From: Paracidovorax oryzae ATCC 19882
GTDB lineage: Bacteria > Pseudomonadota > Gammaproteobacteria > Burkholderiales > Burkholderiaceae_C
Direction of reading: 5' to 3'
Length of the DNA: 64,000 nucleotides
Assembly: GCF_000687165.1 (NCBI RefSeq)
Contig: NZ_JMKU01000014.1
Coordinates: 62,001 to 126,000 of the forward strand
The notes under the pieces were generated by a model. It made no database searches and was not told the DNA's origin. It was given only the letters and a program-made list of their open reading frames with translations. This document shows, in pieces, positions 1 to 8,419 of this stretch. How positions within the stretch are numbered: position 1 is the stretch's first letter; every line of letters begins with the position of its first letter. The position numbers and the translations under genes were made by a program.

Positions 1-83
1 TCGCTCACGCCGGCCCAGGCGGTCGCCGTGGTGACCAGGATGCCGGCCGCGATCAGGGCGAAGAGCTTGCGGGCGGGTTTCAT
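1..83 (-). CDS. Partial ICE conjugation protein, probably RAQPRD family (N-terminus only)
   Basis: Only the first 27 or so codons lie in the window; the gene runs off the left edge. The visible residues form a signal peptide: MKPARK followed by a hydrophobic stretch and an A-W-A cleavage-like site. The start at 83 has AAGGAG seven bases upstream. An in-frame ATG at 101 overlaps the stop of the preceding gene as ATGA, so a start six codons earlier is possible. In MPF_G-type conjugative elements the gene after the TIGR03747 membrane protein is commonly a small secreted RAQPRD protein. The name therefore rests on position and the signal peptide, not on the RAQPRD motif, which is not visible. Confidence 0.5.
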   Translation of the reverse strand, partial: MKPARKLFALIAAGILVTTATAWAGVS

Positions 84-97
84 GGGTTTCTCCTTCT

Positions 98-862
98 TCA
101 TGCGTACTTTTTGAAAGCGCCCACGGTGGTGGAGAGCGTCACGGCCACCAGGACCGTGAAGACCAGCACCATGTGCGCGGGGTTGAAGCCGCCGAACGGC
201 CAAGAGAGGTAGAGGCCGAAGCCCCCCGTGAGGGCCCAGCCGGTGTAGCGTTTGGCGTGGTGGTAGACGAAGGACGACTCGCGGCCCCCGGTCCAGCGCC
301 GGCGGTCGCGGCGCACCAGGCCATCGACCACGCCGATGAGGCAGGCCAGCACGAAGGCCGGCATGGCGAATGCGCCGATCGCCATGCGCAGCAGCACGTC
401 CTGAGCCACGAACATGCTGATGACGAGCCATTCGGACAGGACGCGCGCGGCGTCCGCCGTGGCCACGCCAATCCCGCGCAGCTGGGGGGCGACCGTCTGG
501 CCGGTGAGCGGCATCGCCGCCGGCGCTGCCGTGGTCGGTGCATGCATGCGCTGGTACCACCGCAGCACGCCGAGCTTTTCGTAGGGCATGCGCACCCACC
601 CGGCAAGCTGCAGCGAGAAGGCCACGGTGTCGCGCACCAGCAGGCTGCGCGGCGCGGCCGCGATGTACTCCAGGTCCTGCTGGACCAGAGATTGGGCGTG
701 CCGGATCCCCTGGCCCTTCCACAGGAAATAGCCGCCCCCGATCTCGATGAGCATGCCGACGATCCAGGCGCCCACGGCCACGCTGACCAGGCCGAAGGAG
801 ACGCTGAACGCGAGCCCGATGGGCCCCACGGCCTGCGGCTTGGGAGGCGGCGCTGGCGTCAT
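98..862 (-). CDS. ICE membrane protein, TIGR03747 / DUF4400 type
   Basis: A 254-residue integral membrane protein of the conjugation apparatus. Hydrophobic segments lie near residues 17-43 and about 140-180, with a C-terminal pair near 210-250. A tryptophan/arginine-rich stretch (RRDRRRW) sits before the last pair. Length, segment arrangement and the position directly after traD match the TIGR03747 family of SXT/TOL and PFGI-1-like elements; the biochemical role of that family is not established. The start at 862 overlaps the traD stop by four bases (ATGA), so the genes are translationally coupled. Family assignment comes from recognition of the protein and its context, without a profile search. 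Confidence 0.85.
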   Translation of the reverse strand: MTPAPPPKPQAVGPIGLAFSVSFGLVSVAVGAWIVGMLIEIGGGYFLWKGQGIRHAQSLVQQDLEYIAAAPRSLLVRDTVAFSLQLAGWVRMPYEKLGVLRWYQRMHAPTTAAPAAMPLTGQTVAPQLRGIGVATADAARVLSEWLVISMFVAQDVLLRMAIGAFAMPAFVLACLIGVVDGLVRRDRRRWTGGRESSFVYHHAKRYTGWALTGGFGLYLSWPFGGFNPAHMVLVFTVLVAVTLSTTVGAFKKYA

Positions 863-3117
863 TGCTGGTGCCCCATGAGGTTGCCCATCACCGCGCTGTG
901 CGACAACGCCGATCCGTGCGTGCCATGGACTGCCGCAGTGCCCGCGTCGTCATCACCGTCGTCGTCGGCCAGACGCGTGTCGATGAGCCCGGCGGCGCCG
1001 GCGCCCAGCGGCTGAGTGCCCAGCCAGTCGGTTTCCGCGGCCCACCGCTCGCTGGTGCGGTACCGGCGCTTCATGTCCTCTGCGACCACCTTGAGGGACT
1101 GGGGGATGAAGGGGTCGTCGGTGGTGTCCGCCAGCGGAATGCGGATCTTGAAACGCCTGTTGCCTTCGAGCAGCGCGAATGCTTGCCCCTGCGGCAGCTC
1201 CAGGATGTCCGAGGCCTCGAAGAGCGGCGACTTCACCGAGGTCACGATGTCGTCGTTGCGGGACAGGAAGTCCACGCCGTCGCCCTTGGCCGCCGTGTCG
1301 CTCACGCCGCTCATCGGCGTGAGGTGGACCACGTTCACCTGCGGCAGCTGCTCGGCCATGAGGTTGGCCGTGGCGACGGACCGCACGCGGAGCATGACCA
1401 GGTGGTTGAAGTTGTCCATGATCTGGCCGGCCTTGGCCTTGTCGCCCACCTTGGCCTCGATGTCCCACATGGACTGGGTGTAGGCCGTGATCCTGAAGCC
1501 CGAGCCGCCCAGCTTGTTCACCATGGGCACGAACTCGGGACCGGCGATTTCGTTCACTTCATCGAAGTGGCAGCACACCGTGGGCAGCTGGAGCTTGCCG
1601 TCCTGGCTATGCGGGTTCAGGCCGGTCTTGTAGAGCTTGCCGCCTGTGGACACCAGATCGGAGAGCATCGAATTGCCCACGGCCGAAGACACCACGGAGT
1701 CGGACAGGGCATCCAGCCCGGCATAGACGATGCCGCCCTGGCGGAACACCGTCATCCAGTCAAAGATGGGACGCTTGTCGTCCGGGTCGAAGTAGTCCGG
1801 CGAGATGAGCTTGCCCACGGCGCCCGACGTGAGCTTTTCCAGGAACGGGCCCAGGGAAGCGACGATTTTTTCGTAGAAGGACCGCTCGTAGGAGAACGCC
1901 GCGGCCAGGCCGAGCAGCACCTTGTCCTCGAGCCGGGATTCCTTGATCCACAGGTACATGGCCACGAGCTCGGGGGCGCGGTCGGCGAGGCTGCGCGGTA
2001 CCGGCGCCTTCTTCGCCTGGATGGCCTTCTGCAGATCCTGCAGCCGGTCTTCATAGTCGGCGAACCGCCCCTCGGCCGCCAGCTTGCGAAACACCATGTT
2101 CGCGTAGTCCATGAACAGCGGGTCGATCCCGGTCACATCCTTGAGCAGCGTCTCGTAAGTCGGGATGCGGCCCAGCGCCACCTGCGCCTGCGCAACGATG
2201 TTGGTGAACCGCCAGGAGAACTCCTTGAACGCCGCAGAGTTGCCGGCCGAGGGCAGGGCGTTCGTTGCCCGGCCTGCCACCTCGGTGATGCGCGCGAAAT
2301 TGCCGATCCCGTTGTACCGGGCACTGATCTCCGGATACCCGAGGTGGAACAGGTAGAAGCTGTCTTCGCGGCCGGCGCGGCGCGCCTCCGCCTGCATGCG
2401 GAGCATGAGCTCGGCATCGCCCTTCGGATCGATCACGATGACCACATAGCCCGCATGAATGTCCTGGGTGGAGAGCAGTTCGAGCAGCCGGGTCTTGCCG
2501 ACCCGCGTGGTGCCCATCACGAGCATGTGGCCCGACCGCGAGCCCTGCCGCAGCTTGACCGGACGCTCTTCGAGCACGCCAACGCCGTGCAAAATAGGGT
2601 TCCCACCCAAGTCCACGCCCGTGGCAAACGGATTGGCGGTGCCGCCCAGGTCTACCGCAGCGCGCACCGCCTTTCGGACAGGATCCTTGGGCTTGGAGTC
2701 CACCCACTGGCGGATGCGCTCGCCCGCCTCCGCCAGTTGCCGCTCCATGCCGCTCGGCCTGACGTACTCCTGCACCTTCTTGGCCTGGGTGTCGAGCTTG
2801 CGCTGGGTGTGCTTCTGCGTCCACTCGAAGCCTTCGCCCAGGTAGAGGTGCTCGCGTGTCACGGGGAGCCTGTGCGGGGCGACGCGCGTGATCTTGGTGA
2901 ATTTCAGGCCGCGCTGGTATCGATACACATGCAGCGCCTCGCGGGCCCGGACGGTGCCGAACGCGGCGGCGATGGCACCGGTCACCAGGCCGAGCGGCTG
3001 CGGCATCATCAGTGCCCAAGGCGCGGCCGTTGCCACGCCCGCGATGCCGAAGGCCGTGGCGGCGCTCCAACCCTCGACCGGAGGCCGCAGCAGGCCTTCC
3101 ATGACGGCCTCGCTCAT
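859..3117 (-). CDS. traD: Conjugative coupling factor TraD (SXT/TOL subfamily, TIGR03743)
   Basis: Type IV coupling protein: a membrane-anchored hexameric ATPase that recruits the relaxase-DNA complex to the mating channel. The start at 3117 gives 752 residues beginning MSEAVMEG and overlaps the upstream stop as ATGA. The open frame extends about 120 codons further upstream, but that part is low-complexity shadow of the preceding gene. Two hydrophobic segments occupy roughly residues 20-60. The Walker A motif is MGTTRVGKTR and the Walker B-like strand VVIVIDPKGDAE follows shortly. A second conserved block, VCCHFDEVNEIAG, fits the FtsK/TraD fold. The C-terminus is acidic (DDDGDDD), as is common for tails of coupling proteins that contact relaxosomes. 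Confidence 0.93.
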   Translation of the reverse strand: MSEAVMEGLLRPPVEGWSAATAFGIAGVATAAPWALMMPQPLGLVTGAIAAAFGTVRAREALHVYRYQRGLKFTKITRVAPHRLPVTREHLYLGEGFEWTQKHTQRKLDTQAKKVQEYVRPSGMERQLAEAGERIRQWVDSKPKDPVRKAVRAAVDLGGTANPFATGVDLGGNPILHGVGVLEERPVKLRQGSRSGHMLVMGTTRVGKTRLLELLSTQDIHAGYVVIVIDPKGDAELMLRMQAEARRAGREDSFYLFHLGYPEISARYNGIGNFARITEVAGRATNALPSAGNSAAFKEFSWRFTNIVAQAQVALGRIPTYETLLKDVTGIDPLFMDYANMVFRKLAAEGRFADYEDRLQDLQKAIQAKKAPVPRSLADRAPELVAMYLWIKESRLEDKVLLGLAAAFSYERSFYEKIVASLGPFLEKLTSGAVGKLISPDYFDPDDKRPIFDWMTVFRQGGIVYAGLDALSDSVVSSAVGNSMLSDLVSTGGKLYKTGLNPHSQDGKLQLPTVCCHFDEVNEIAGPEFVPMVNKLGGSGFRITAYTQSMWDIEAKVGDKAKAGQIMDNFNHLVMLRVRSVATANLMAEQLPQVNVVHLTPMSGVSDTAAKGDGVDFLSRNDDIVTSVKSPLFEASDILELPQGQAFALLEGNRRFKIRIPLADTTDDPFIPQSLKVVAEDMKRRYRTSERWAAETDWLGTQPLGAGAAGLIDTRLADDDGDDDAGTAAVHGTHGSALSHSAVMGNLMGHQQ

Positions 3118-3767
3118 CGACGCCCTCCCACCTGCCGGGGTAGCTTCTGGACGAGGGCAGGCATCGGCTGCCCCAGCGATGACCGTTCCGAAGCAGCGGG
3201 CCCGGTGTCCTGCGTCAGGATCTGGTACGCGCGACCATCGGTCTGCACCAGGACCGGGTAGACGCCGGCGCCGGCGGCGGCCAGCCGCTCGGACACCCAC
3301 TCGCCCGAATCCGGAGCCAGGCGCATTGGGCGGGCCAACCGCTGCATCACCTGGTAGGCGGCAGCGGTCCCGGCCTGGACCACCACCCCGACTGCCTGCA
3401 TCTGCACCAGGCGGGCATGGTTGAACGCAAGCCACCGGAACGACACGTCGTCGGCGGCAACCACGAACACGGCCTCGGTCAGCCATTCGGGTTGGAACAC
3501 CGCCGTGCCCTCAACCTGCAGCACGCCGCCGCGCAGGCGGCGGGTCACGAATGGGAAGGGGACACCGGAGAGGGCGCCGGGGTCATCGGCATCGCCGGCC
3601 AGCTGGGCGAGGTAAGGGGCCATCGGAACGCCGCGGCCGCTGTCGTGGATGATCTGCAGGGCGACGTCTGCGCCATCGCGGTCCTGCGCTGCAGCAGCGG
3701 CCAGGCCGGGCAGGTGCCCGACCAGCAATGCAGCAGCGCGAAGAATGCGTCTCCGTTGCATCGTCAT
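3114..3767 (-). CDS. ICE protein, TIGR03765 (PFL_4695) family, exported
   Basis: A 217-residue protein with a basic N-terminus (MTMQRRR) and a hydrophobic, alanine-rich signal sequence ending near residue 27. The mature part contains IIHDSGRGVPMAPYL and later EWVSERLAAAGAGVYPVLVQTDGRAY, which I recognise from the TIGR03765 proteins encoded just before traD in PFGI-1-like elements. Its function in transfer is unknown; export to the periplasm is inferred from the signal sequence. It overlaps traD by four bases and the upstream gene by four bases. In several related clusters a lytic transglycosylase gene sits next to this position; none is present here. Confidence 0.85.
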   Translation of the reverse strand: MTMQRRRILRAAALLVGHLPGLAAAAAQDRDGADVALQIIHDSGRGVPMAPYLAQLAGDADDPGALSGVPFPFVTRRLRGGVLQVEGTAVFQPEWLTEAVFVVAADDVSFRWLAFNHARLVQMQAVGVVVQAGTAAAYQVMQRLARPMRLAPDSGEWVSERLAAAGAGVYPVLVQTDGRAYQILTQDTGPAASERSSLGQPMPALVQKLPRQVGGRR

Positions 3768-4306
3768 CGGCGGGCGGGCACGCGCGGCGAAAGCGACGGC
3801 TGCTCCAGGATCTGGCTACGCGGAACATTGGCGACGTCCGCGGCGCCCACGGAACTCTGCACCCGCGGCAGACCTTCGTAGCTGACCATGGGCTCGTTGG
3901 GGTACAGCCGCGCCATGGCAGCGGACATTTCGCGCTCCCAGGCAATGGACCGCGCAACGTCCTCGTGGAAGATGCGCGCCAGGCGCTCAGCGTACTGCCG
4001 CCGCTCCGCATCCGTGCGAGCATGTATTCCGAGGATCTCCAGCGGACTGAGCTTGTCCACGGAAAAACTGCCGCGTGGCCCGAGTGCCAGCACCTTGGCG
4101 CGGCGCATCTCTTCTGCCGTCAGGCCCCAGATCTGCTGCACCTGCAGGTCCGTGGAGTCGGCCTGCGTGCGCGACGTGGACGATGCCGAGGCAGTCGAGC
4201 TCGCTTCTGCGGTCCGGCCGGTGCGCACTTGCGCCGACGCGGGTGAAGAGCCGATGAGGGTGGCGGCGGCGGCGATCGTCATCGCGATGAAGCTGCGCAT
4301 GGTCAT
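3764..4306 (-). CDS. ICE protein, TIGR03759 family, exported
   Basis: A 180-residue protein with a clear signal peptide (hydrophobic core, then SSPASAQ). The mature segment WGLTAEEMRRAKVLALGPRGSF and the following LSPLEILGIHARTDAERRQYAERLA are typical of the TIGR03759 family of integrating conjugative elements. That region is strongly helical and probably forms the core of the protein. The C-terminus carries a proline/arginine-rich tail. Both ends overlap neighbouring genes by four bases, placing it inside the pilL-to-traD operon. The molecular role is not known; periplasmic location is inferred. Confidence 0.82.
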   Translation of the reverse strand: MTMRSFIAMTIAAAATLIGSSPASAQVRTGRTAEASSTASASSTSRTQADSTDLQVQQIWGLTAEEMRRAKVLALGPRGSFSVDKLSPLEILGIHARTDAERRQYAERLARIFHEDVARSIAWEREMSAAMARLYPNEPMVSYEGLPRVQSSVGAADVANVPRSQILEQPSLSPRVPARR

Positions 4307-5496
4307 CCGCCCTGGCTCACGTAGAGGGTGAGCCCGGCGCTGCCGGGCGCGGCGAACGTCGCGGATTTCGACACGGGATCCGCGGACTTGAGCGCAAGCC
4401 CGTTGACGACATCACCAGGCCGCAGTACGCGGAGTCTTCGATCGCCGGCCAGGCCCGAAGCGACCACCACCGACGGCTCACCATTCCACATGTCCACGGC
4501 GACCAGCTGCCCGCCGAGCGGTACAGCGGGCTTGGCCTGGGCCGTCGCCGGCGACTGCGGAGCTTCGGCGACGGCAGGCCTTGCGGCAGCAGCGCGCGTG
4601 CTGGCACGCGCAGCACGTTGCGTGGCGGGCCGAGGCTGCGCCACAGCACGCGTCGGGGATGCTGTTGCGACCACGGGCGCGGGCGCCGCGGCCTCCACGG
4701 CAGGGCGCGCAGGAGCGCGTACATCTTGCGCCTTCTGCAGGTCAGCCAGCTGCTTGGTCAGGGCCGCCACCAGCGCCTGCGTGGTACGCAACTGCTCCTG
4801 AAGTTCGGCGGTCGTTGTGGCCTCGGATGACGGCGATTTCGCCGGCGGCGCGGATGCGGCAGGAGGCGCTGCAACAGATGGGCTTTGCACGAGCTCTTCC
4901 GCGGGTGCAGCGCGTTGCTGGCTCTCAGGCCTGGACGCTGCCGGCCTGGGGCCCGTGGTGGGTGCCTCTGCGGGCGGCGGCCCCCCCGAATGACCGAGGT
5001 CGATCGCAGCTGGGAGGGCGCGGGGGACGCGCGCTTCAGGGCCCCCCAGGCGTGGATCAAATGCCGGATCGACTTCTACCGAGGTGGGCTCAGGCAGCCC
5101 GCCCGAAGGAAGCGATGAGCCCAACAGATCGACGGTCGCCGCGGGCTTCGGGGCCGTCTGCAAGTAGATGAGAAGGCCGATGCCGCACAAGCTCGCGACC
5201 AGCAGAGTGCGCATGCCGAGGGTCCGTTTCGCCGTGGCGGCGACCGCCTTCACGGGACGCTCGCTGGCCTTCGAGGACTGCGCTGCTGGGGCAGGTTCTT
5301 CCGGGGTGGCCTCGGCGCCAAGTTCCGGATCCGCACGCAGCGAACGGCGTGCATCACCGTGCGCAACGCTGCCTTCGGCATCGTGCAGCCACAAATGATC
5401 CGGCGGTGCCATGGGCAGCGCCTCTTCTTGGCGGCGCCGCTCGTCGTCCAGTCGGCGCTGCTCCTGCGTCCGGTCGAAGTCGTCGTTTGCGGTCAT
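4303..5496 (-). CDS. Single-pass membrane protein of the conjugation operon, Pro/Ala-rich
   Basis: A 397-residue protein I cannot assign to a named family. Residues 1-95 are polar and acidic. A single hydrophobic segment lies near 105-122 (LLVASLCGIGLLIYL). A long Pro/Ala/Ser-rich region with a coiled-coil heptad stretch (TAELQEQLRTTQALVAALTKQLADL) follows. A compact C-terminal domain (about 325-397) contains GQLVAVDMWNGEPSVVV and RVLRPGDVVNGLALKSADP. This one-anchor layout with a small beta-rich C-terminal domain recalls PilP-type or TraP-type pilus and conjugation proteins, which is an inference from architecture. The start has GGAGG seven bases upstream. It lies between pilL-like and TIGR03759-like genes. 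Confidence 0.7.
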   Translation of the reverse strand: MTANDDFDRTQEQRRLDDERRRQEEALPMAPPDHLWLHDAEGSVAHGDARRSLRADPELGAEATPEEPAPAAQSSKASERPVKAVAATAKRTLGMRTLLVASLCGIGLLIYLQTAPKPAATVDLLGSSLPSGGLPEPTSVEVDPAFDPRLGGPEARVPRALPAAIDLGHSGGPPPAEAPTTGPRPAASRPESQQRAAPAEELVQSPSVAAPPAASAPPAKSPSSEATTTAELQEQLRTTQALVAALTKQLADLQKAQDVRAPARPAVEAAAPAPVVATASPTRAVAQPRPATQRAARASTRAAAARPAVAEAPQSPATAQAKPAVPLGGQLVAVDMWNGEPSVVVASGLAGDRRLRVLRPGDVVNGLALKSADPVSKSATFAAPGSAGLTLYVSQGG

Positions 5497-5506
5497 CGCT
5501 GCCTCC

Positions 5507-6001
5507 CTACGGCTTTGCGACGGGCGCGGGCGACACGATCGGCTGGAGCTGCCGTGGCGTCGGTCCGTTCACCAACGTGAACCATACGCGGCGTGTCACC
5601 GGGTCGGTCTGCCACCGCCAGGCTTTGCCGACGAGGACGTTCAGGATGTCCTGCACGCTGAAGGGGCCGAGCGTGCGCTGAGCCTCGGGCAACGGCAGAG
5701 CGAGAAATTGCTGTGCATCGGCCGGAAGGCCCTTCCTGTCCGGCAGTGCATAGCCGGTCCGCAGCAACGTGTACTCAATCGCGTCACCGATCGTCGTCAC
5801 CTGCTCGCGAGGAAAGGTGATCTGCGCCACGAGCTCCAGCGGCTCGCTCAGGCTCTGCTGAGGTACTGCCTCGGCGGTGGAGTAGCGGCCCAGCATCACG
5901 CGCGTGTTGCCGTCCACGAGAGCGGGAGACGAGTGCGTCACGGCGGACTGCAGCAGCAGCATCACGCCGGACGCGAGGCAACGGGTCAGGTGCCGTGTCA
6001 T
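5507..6001 (-). CDS. pilL: PilL-like conjugative pilus protein (TIGR03748, PilL2 N-terminal type)
   Basis: A 164-residue exported protein with a signal sequence (MTRHLTRCLASGVMLLLQSA). The mature part follows the PilL pattern: LGRYSTAEAVP, then the ITFPREQVTTIGDAIEYTLLRTGYAL block, then LPLPEAQRTLGPFSVQDILNVLVGKAWRWQTDPVTRRVWF. In PFGI-1-class elements this short PilL domain is encoded at the head of the conjugation cluster and is linked to the mating type IV pilus. It is the first gene of the leftward operon here. No strong ribosome binding site precedes the ATG; AAGGAA lies too far upstream, so translation initiation may be weak. Confidence 0.82.
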   Translation of the reverse strand: MTRHLTRCLASGVMLLLQSAVTHSSPALVDGNTRVMLGRYSTAEAVPQQSLSEPLELVAQITFPREQVTTIGDAIEYTLLRTGYALPDRKGLPADAQQFLALPLPEAQRTLGPFSVQDILNVLVGKAWRWQTDPVTRRVWFTLVNGPTPRQLQPIVSPAPVAKP

Positions 6002-6290
6002 GGGTCAGGGCAATTCCTTGGGAATAAAAGAAGCCCGGGCCGCCAATACATGGGGAGGAGAGGGAGGGAGAAGCGGCGGCCCGGGGGATTCGCATTGCGT
6101 TTCCAGGGTTGAATCCTCCGCATGCGGACCTGTCCCCTCAATCGAGAACCCTTCTTTGCATGGCGCACGATTTACGCTTGACAACCAGGAGCGGAAATGG
6201 CTGGGCGGAAACGAAAGAAACGGTGGCAAGCAGAGGGCTGCTTGCTACGGGGAAAGGCCTCCTACAGGTTAGGGGCCCAATCCAAAGGGC

Positions 6291-6322
6291 GCGCATGCTC
6301 CTCATAGTTGAGGAGCATGCGC
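6291..6322. repeat. Perfect 14-bp inverted repeat with 4-base loop
   Basis: The left arm GCGCATGCTCCTCA (6291-6304) is exactly complementary to the right arm at 6309-6322, with loop TAGT. It is not followed by a T-tract on either strand, so it is not a typical intrinsic terminator. Its place in the ICE intergenic region makes a protein-binding site or an oriT hairpin plausible. Confidence 0.9.
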
Positions 6323-6360
6323 AAAGGACTTACTGGTACAGGAGGGCCAAGGGACAAAGG

Positions 6361-6381
6361 GCTACGGGCTACGGGCTACGG
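6361..6381. repeat. Three tandem copies of a 7-bp repeat
   Basis: GCTACGG occurs three times head to tail, about 40 bases after the 14-bp hairpin. Short iterated repeats beside an inverted repeat are a feature of accessory-protein binding sites in transfer origins. The function is inferred. Confidence 0.85.
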
Positions 6382-6566
6382 TACAGGCTGCAGAGCCCGC
6401 TTCCCCAACATAAAGGAGGTGAACGCGTGCGATAAATCCCGCTTGAATTCCCGGTTTGATAGACGTTGAAGTAGCGTTGCAGATATGATCTGGAGAGAGG
6501 GGATCGTCACGGAAGGGCTAGACGCTTTAGTACCTACCCTGAATGGTTTGACGGTCGTAACGCACT

Positions 6567-8180
6567 ATGCTGAATAATAGAAGCACCGGATTATGGCCCA
6601 GCCGCCTCCTAGGTCGTATTGAGGGCACAAATACTCGGACGTACGCGGAAGCAGCGAGGTATGTACGAAACCAGCTTCGCCCATTTAGCGCATCATCAAT
6701 TATAAAAGTCGCGCTGAATAAACTGCATACCTACCGAGAAGACTACCTGACTCATCTGAAATCATGGCCTTGGCTCAGTTGCCTGATTATTAAACTCGTA
6801 ATTGAAGACGATGCAATAAAGTTGTCGGGGAAAGAGTGTTCGATCAAAGTATTTGACAAGTGCTTGAATGCGCTTTGGGACGCGCAAGCTGGGCGTGACA
6901 GACTAACAGCTCAGGGCAATGTCTTTTTGCAAATGAGAGCGATGCTGCCTCCGCAGGTCGTATTCCAACGCTTGGCCAGCTGGGATTTCCTAAGATTCGC
7001 CGCATTGATTGATCGATTGGATTCGAGGCATCCAACGCACATCCTATTTAACGAAAAATTTGGGATGGATCCGCACGTATTTATGTGTGTCAGCTTCTGC
7101 GTCCTTGCGGGTGTCCTCGAAGGAGTAACGGAATTCTCTAAAAAATATTATGCAGACCTGGATAAATATTTTAACGGAGCAGTAATAAGATTTTTCGCGG
7201 ATTTCGCGCGGACCTTCGACGAACTGCGCTCCGAACTGCAAAAGGAAAGGGAGCATCGGAAACAAGTCGGGGAGTCGATCCGTCCAGTTTACGAGTACAA
7301 TGAAGAGCCCTGGTTACAGAGATTTCCGCTTATCAGGCTTGCCGAGGACAGATATATAGTGTGGCATCCGCACGTGTTTTCGCGAGGTCTCGAAAATGCG
7401 GTACATCGCCGCTTATCTGATAGTGCTTCTGAGTACTCGCTGAACTTTAGTCGAGTCTTTGAAGCCTACGTGCTCGAGATTTTAGATTCGACGGCGACGG
7501 GTTATCTTTCTGAAAGCAACTATAAGAAGATGGCGAGGAGGGATCGTAAGGCCGTAGAAGCGGTAATCACTCAAGGCGGAGTGAACATTCTAGTCGAGGC
7601 GAAGCTGACGGCATATTCAGAAATTGTTAACATTAGTGGTGAGTCCGGGAGAGTATGGAGAGGGCTTAAACGTATTTATGAGGCAATGCGGCAAGGCTGG
7701 TCGGTATGCTCGATCCTTAAAGAAGAAATACCAGAAAAGGGAGCGTGGGGCGCAGCAAAAGAAAATTTTCTGTTGATTGTGACAAGCCAGTCAATGGAAT
7801 GCGTAAGTGGCGAACACTTCCGACGCTGGTTTGGTCGTGACGTGTTTGACCAAGAAAGACTACGGAGAGCGAACCAGGCGATTCCAACTGCCGAGCAAAT
7901 CAGGATGCTTCCTCCAAACCACATCGTTGTTGCGTCAATCGGTGAGTACGAACATCTAATGGAGGCGGTGAGACGCGGAGACGCTCACCTTCCCACAGTT
8001 TTTCGTCAAATCGCTGAGCAAGTTTCCGACCCCCAGACCTCATTCATGAACCTCTCACAGTTCCTCGTGAAAAATTTTCCGGAATTTGAAGGGGCGCCGG
8101 TAGTGAAGGCTGCGCTACCGGCACTGGAGCTGAATATCTCCGAAGCGCTGGGCAGCGCGGACAACGCGGACAATCTATAA
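6567..8180 (+). CDS. Cargo protein with PD-(D/E)xK-like nuclease motif, defence candidate
   Basis: A 537-residue protein, visibly AT-richer and with different codon preference from the flanking conjugation genes, which marks it as acquired cargo. The N-terminal 300 residues are mostly helical with no motif I can name. The C-terminal half contains E331-x12-E344-A-K346 in the context VEAVITQGG-VNILVEAKLT, the usual strand-ExK arrangement of restriction-endonuclease-fold nucleases. A conserved-looking block RGLKRIYEAMRQGW follows. No signal peptide or membrane segment is seen. It stands alone between two conjugation operons, a common place for anti-phage or anti-plasmid genes, so a single-gene defence nuclease is the best hypothesis; GapS1-type proteins are one family to compare. 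About 240 non-coding bases follow before the next gene. Confidence 0.6.
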   Translation: MLNNRSTGLWPSRLLGRIEGTNTRTYAEAARYVRNQLRPFSASSIIKVALNKLHTYREDYLTHLKSWPWLSCLIIKLVIEDDAIKLSGKECSIKVFDKCLNALWDAQAGRDRLTAQGNVFLQMRAMLPPQVVFQRLASWDFLRFAALIDRLDSRHPTHILFNEKFGMDPHVFMCVSFCVLAGVLEGVTEFSKKYYADLDKYFNGAVIRFFADFARTFDELRSELQKEREHRKQVGESIRPVYEYNEEPWLQRFPLIRLAEDRYIVWHPHVFSRGLENAVHRRLSDSASEYSLNFSRVFEAYVLEILDSTATGYLSESNYKKMARRDRKAVEAVITQGGVNILVEAKLTAYSEIVNISGESGRVWRGLKRIYEAMRQGWSVCSILKEEIPEKGAWGAAKENFLLIVTSQSMECVSGEHFRRWFGRDVFDQERLRRANQAIPTAEQIRMLPPNHIVVASIGEYEHLMEAVRRGDAHLPTVFRQIAEQVSDPQTSFMNLSQFLVKNFPEFEGAPVVKAALPALELNISEALGSADNADNL

Positions 8181-8419
8181 AGCATCTCCGCTGAGTTAGA
8201 AATGATCCATCAAAGCGCCGGAAGCTTGCAAGAACTGAATATGGCGACAAACTGAGGCGCTTAGGCGACCAACCCCGGCATCTACAGCGTCTCAACAAAG
8301 GAGAATGTGCTCCGCTGGCAGGGCTACCACATTACCATCGATGATTCAAGCGAGAACCGTGAAGCAAGTTCACCGGGTTTACCAGCGACACCGTTAGCAC
8401 CGCGTCATATCGTCCAAGG

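Larger units (their letters stand above)
6002..6566. other. Intergenic region between divergent ICE operons; candidate oriT or control region
   Basis: This 565-base stretch separates the leftward conjugation operon from the rightward cargo gene and has no convincing coding sequence. It contains a perfect 14-bp inverted repeat and a three-copy 7-bp tandem repeat (listed separately), and the sequence becomes AT-richer towards 6566. Origins of transfer typically combine inverted repeats with short direct repeats in non-coding DNA near conjugation genes, so this is a candidate oriT. Nick-site consensus sequences for MobH relaxases are not conserved enough for me to place a nick. It must also hold the promoters of both flanking genes. 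Confidence 0.45.

Noticed and set aside
862-3261. Long plus-strand frame opposite traD
   Set aside because: Shadow composition (Arg, His, Gly, Val rich) and traD motifs are complete on the other strand.
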